This document shows positions 62,332 through 64,000 of a stretch of 64,000 nucleotides of DNA, in pieces (within the stretch, counting starts at the first letter, position 1; each line of letters starts with the position of its first letter). The position numbers were made by a program, and so were the translations under genes. The DNA is from Sulfuriflexus mobilis. Its GTDB lineage: Bacteria; Pseudomonadota; Gammaproteobacteria; AKS1. The DNA lies in contig NZ_AP018725.1 in the NCBI RefSeq assembly GCF_003967195.1, forward strand, positions 372,001 through 436,000. The letters are read 5' to 3'. The notes under the pieces were generated by a model, which searched no databases, was not told the origin of the DNA, and saw only the letters and a list, made by a program, of their open reading frames with translations.

Positions 62332-63240
62332 TTATTTCCTCCCCGCGCTCAGCACGGCGACAATGGCGTCAATCAAATCGAAATAGGTGTGAATACCGGG
62401 TTGTGCCCCCACCGACTGGGGTAGTACGGCCACGCGGATACCTGTTTGCTCTGTTAGATAACGCGCTGAGCGCCGTTCGTAATACGGTTCCATTATGAGC
62501 CAGTCAATCTCCTCGGTCTTAATGCGTGTCACCAGTGCGCCCAGTGAGGCCGCACTGGGGGCGATGCCAGGCCTGGGTTCTATTTCATCGACGATATGAA
62601 AGCCGAAGGCATCGGCTAAATATATAAACGACTTATGATAGGCGATGACCGGCCTGCCTTTGAGTTGTGCCAGTCCGGCGTGCCAGTCGGGCAGTTTATT
62701 CTCCAGCCTTTGTGCAAAAGCTCCGAGGCGGCGTTGGTAATCGCCTTTATGTGTAGGGTCCAGTTCAGCCAAACGCGCGGCGATGGCCCGCGCCATGCGT
62801 AAGCCGTTGCGTGGGTCCAGCCAGTAATGGGGATTGCCTTTGGCGTGTACGTCACCCATGGCCCGGGATAGTGGGCCGCTGGCTTTATCCAGTAATGGCA
62901 CGACCTCGGAGAGGTCCAGGTAACCGGGGTTGCCGGGTTGTACCCTCGCATTACGCGCCGACTGCAGCAGTGGTGGTAGCCAGCCGATCTCCATGTCGGC
63001 ACCAATAACTAACAGCAGATCGGCACGATAAACCTCGCGGATCATGCTGGGTTTGGCGGCAGCAAAATGTGGGTCGCGGGTACCGGGTGTCAGGCTCTGC
63101 ACCGTCACCTGTTCGCCGCCCACGGCCTCGGCGATGGCCGCCAGGTCCTGTGTGGTCGTCACGATGCGTAATGTCGCGTGGCTTGAAAAAGAGATCGCCA
63201 ATAACAGCGAACCCAGCAGGCATATAAATACTTTTTTCAT
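62332..63240 (-). CDS. znuA: Metal-binding protein of Zn/Mn ABC transporter
   Basis: A 302-residue periplasmic binding protein of the cluster A-I type. A signal peptide (cleavage near SSHA, about residue 22) is followed by LRIVTTTQDLAAIAEAVGG. Likely metal ligands are the histidines in DPHFAA (about 58), NPHYWLDP and AYHKSF and a late acidic residue. The His-rich loop of classic ZnuA is absent, so Mn or Zn-AztC-like specificity is possible. It begins nine bases after the outer-membrane gene. Confidence 0.88.
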   Translation of the reverse strand: MKKVFICLLGSLLLAISFSSHATLRIVTTTQDLAAIAEAVGGEQVTVQSLTPGTRDPHFAAAKPSMIREVYRADLLLVIGADMEIGWLPPLLQSARNARVQPGNPGYLDLSEVVPLLDKASGPLSRAMGDVHAKGNPHYWLDPRNGLRMARAIAARLAELDPTHKGDYQRRLGAFAQRLENKLPDWHAGLAQLKGRPVIAYHKSFIYLADAFGFHIVDEIEPRPGIAPSAASLGALVTRIKTEEIDWLIMEPYYERRSARYLTEQTGIRVAVLPQSVGAQPGIHTYFDLIDAIVAVLSAGRK

Positions 63241-63249
63241 ATGTCCCCC

Positions 63250-64000
63250 TTAAAATACGTGTGCGGCATGGCTACCGAGGTTGAATTCCATCTGTAACCA
63301 GAGCGAGTCAGCGGTCTTATCGGGCAAGTGTTGTGTCCAGTCGCGGTTATATTGCAAGCGGACTTTGCTGTATTCGCTGGGATACCAGGTCAGATTGGGC
63401 GACAAGCGCTTGCGGATATCGCGCAGTGGGTCGGTTGAGGTATTGCCGTCCGCACTCGCGTATTCGGCACGCAGGCCTGCTACCCAGCCAGGTCTGAAGC
63501 CCCAGGTGGCCTGGGTAAACAGTCCCCAATCTTTGAGGGTTTCATGGTTGGGGTCGCCTGCGTCACCCGCCTCATAGCGACGTTTCAATACTTCGCTATG
63601 CCAGGCGACGAAAGGAAAACCACGCTGGCTGTAGATGGGCTGCCACTTCAGATACATATCTGCACCAACGATATTGGTATCCGTCGTCGTGCCGCTGGCG
63701 TTAGGCCCCCATAACCCGGAGACACCGAGGTTCATGCTAAGTGTATCCGACAGATCGAAGCCATTCAGCCAACGCGCGGTATAGAGCAAGTCACCCACGT
63801 CACGTGCATCCCTGTCGATCAGGTTATGGCCGCCGATCGCTTCCCCCGGGGCATTCAGGAAACTGGTGACGGTTTCACCCTTCGGATTCTGGATGCCGAA
63901 ATACAGTTCCGAGTACCAGTCCGTGGGCATCAGCCAGGAGGCACGCAGACCCTGGCTACGTAAACCATCGCCGCCAAAAAAGCGTGATAACACTACGGGT
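63250..64000 (-). CDS. Outer-membrane beta-barrel protein, 5' part outside window
   Basis: The frame is open to the window edge, so about the last 249 residues are seen. Alternating strands with aromatic girdles (LRASWLMPTDWYSELYFGIQNP, LTWYPSEYSKVRLQYNRDW) and a C-terminal aromatic (HVF) show an outer-membrane barrel. Proteins of this type commonly precede zinc ABC genes and are described as zinc-regulated outer-membrane proteins. It is nine bases before the binding-protein gene, so one metal-uptake operon is likely. No plug domain can be seen in the visible part. Confidence 0.75.
   Translation of the reverse strand, partial: PVVLSRFFGGDGLRSQGLRASWLMPTDWYSELYFGIQNPKGETVTSFLNAPGEAIGGHNLIDRDARDVGDLLYTARWLNGFDLSDTLSMNLGVSGLWGPNASGTTTDTNIVGADMYLKWQPIYSQRGFPFVAWHSEVLKRRYEAGDAGDPNHETLKDWGLFTQATWGFRPGWVAGLRAEYASADGNTSTDPLRDIRKRLSPNLTWYPSEYSKVRLQYNRDWTQHLPDKTADSLWLQMEFNLGSHAAHVF

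Overview
The window is ordinary, gene-dense chromosome of a Gram-negative gammaproteobacterium. The evidence is the gene set and gene order: zapA, then 6S RNA, then a 5-formyltetrahydrofolate cyclo-ligase, with ygfB, pepP, ubiH and ubiI on the other side; rpe-gph-trpEGDC; rplM-rpsI; lgt-thyA; coq7; a proteobacterial CRP; and an outer-membrane porin. Moderately high GC, a glycolate-type Fe-S protein, a split glycine decarboxylase and an anaerobe-style 2-oxoacid:ferredoxin oxidoreductase suggest a Chromatiales- or sulfur-oxidizer-like lineage. That placement is inference. No prophage, transposase, rRNA operon or CRISPR array was seen. The accessory content is mostly small non-coding repeats.

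Layout. 1-6.8 kb: the end of a copper ATPase, a TPR protein, an HDOD protein, DjlA, a CopD-like membrane protein and a DUF3530 hydrolase. 6.8-12.4 kb: rpe, gph and trpEGDC, with an unlisted Trp-rich leader ORF before trpE. 12.4-19.6 kb: a TPR-sulfotransferase, crp, osmC, a VOC protein, speD, coq7, a GlcF-like protein and a small 2Fe-2S protein. 19.6-24 kb: a 1-kb non-coding stretch with two candidate sRNAs, then rplM-rpsI, tRNA-Gln and a porin. 24-34.5 kb: rpiA, ilvA, a histone-H1-like protein, an EVE protein, fau, 6S RNA, zapA, ygfB, pepP, ubiH and ubiI. 34.8-39 kb: a Na+/H+ antiporter and a Fur-box iron ABC transporter. 39-46.6 kb: a glycine-riboswitch-led gcv locus interrupted by tpx and an MBL lipoprotein. 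46.7-50 kb: small proteins of mostly unknown role. 50-56.2 kb: an amino-acid dehydrogenase, a 2-oxoacid:ferredoxin oxidoreductase and an acyl-CoA ligase. 56.2-64 kb: RlmI, lgt, thyA, ybbN, a tandem receiver protein, folA and a Zn/Mn-type uptake cluster cut by the window end.

Two observations stand out. First, a dispersed two-hairpin intergenic repeat occurs about ten times. Its stems differ from copy to copy with compensating changes, while loops, internal bulges and spacing stay fixed. Second, two consecutive short transcription units (about 19797-19905 and 20028-20143) end in intrinsic terminators and display CCUCC-type anti-Shine-Dalgarno motifs in loops. Several fold-back (MITE-like) elements with CGCAGAGG-type arms lie in other gaps.
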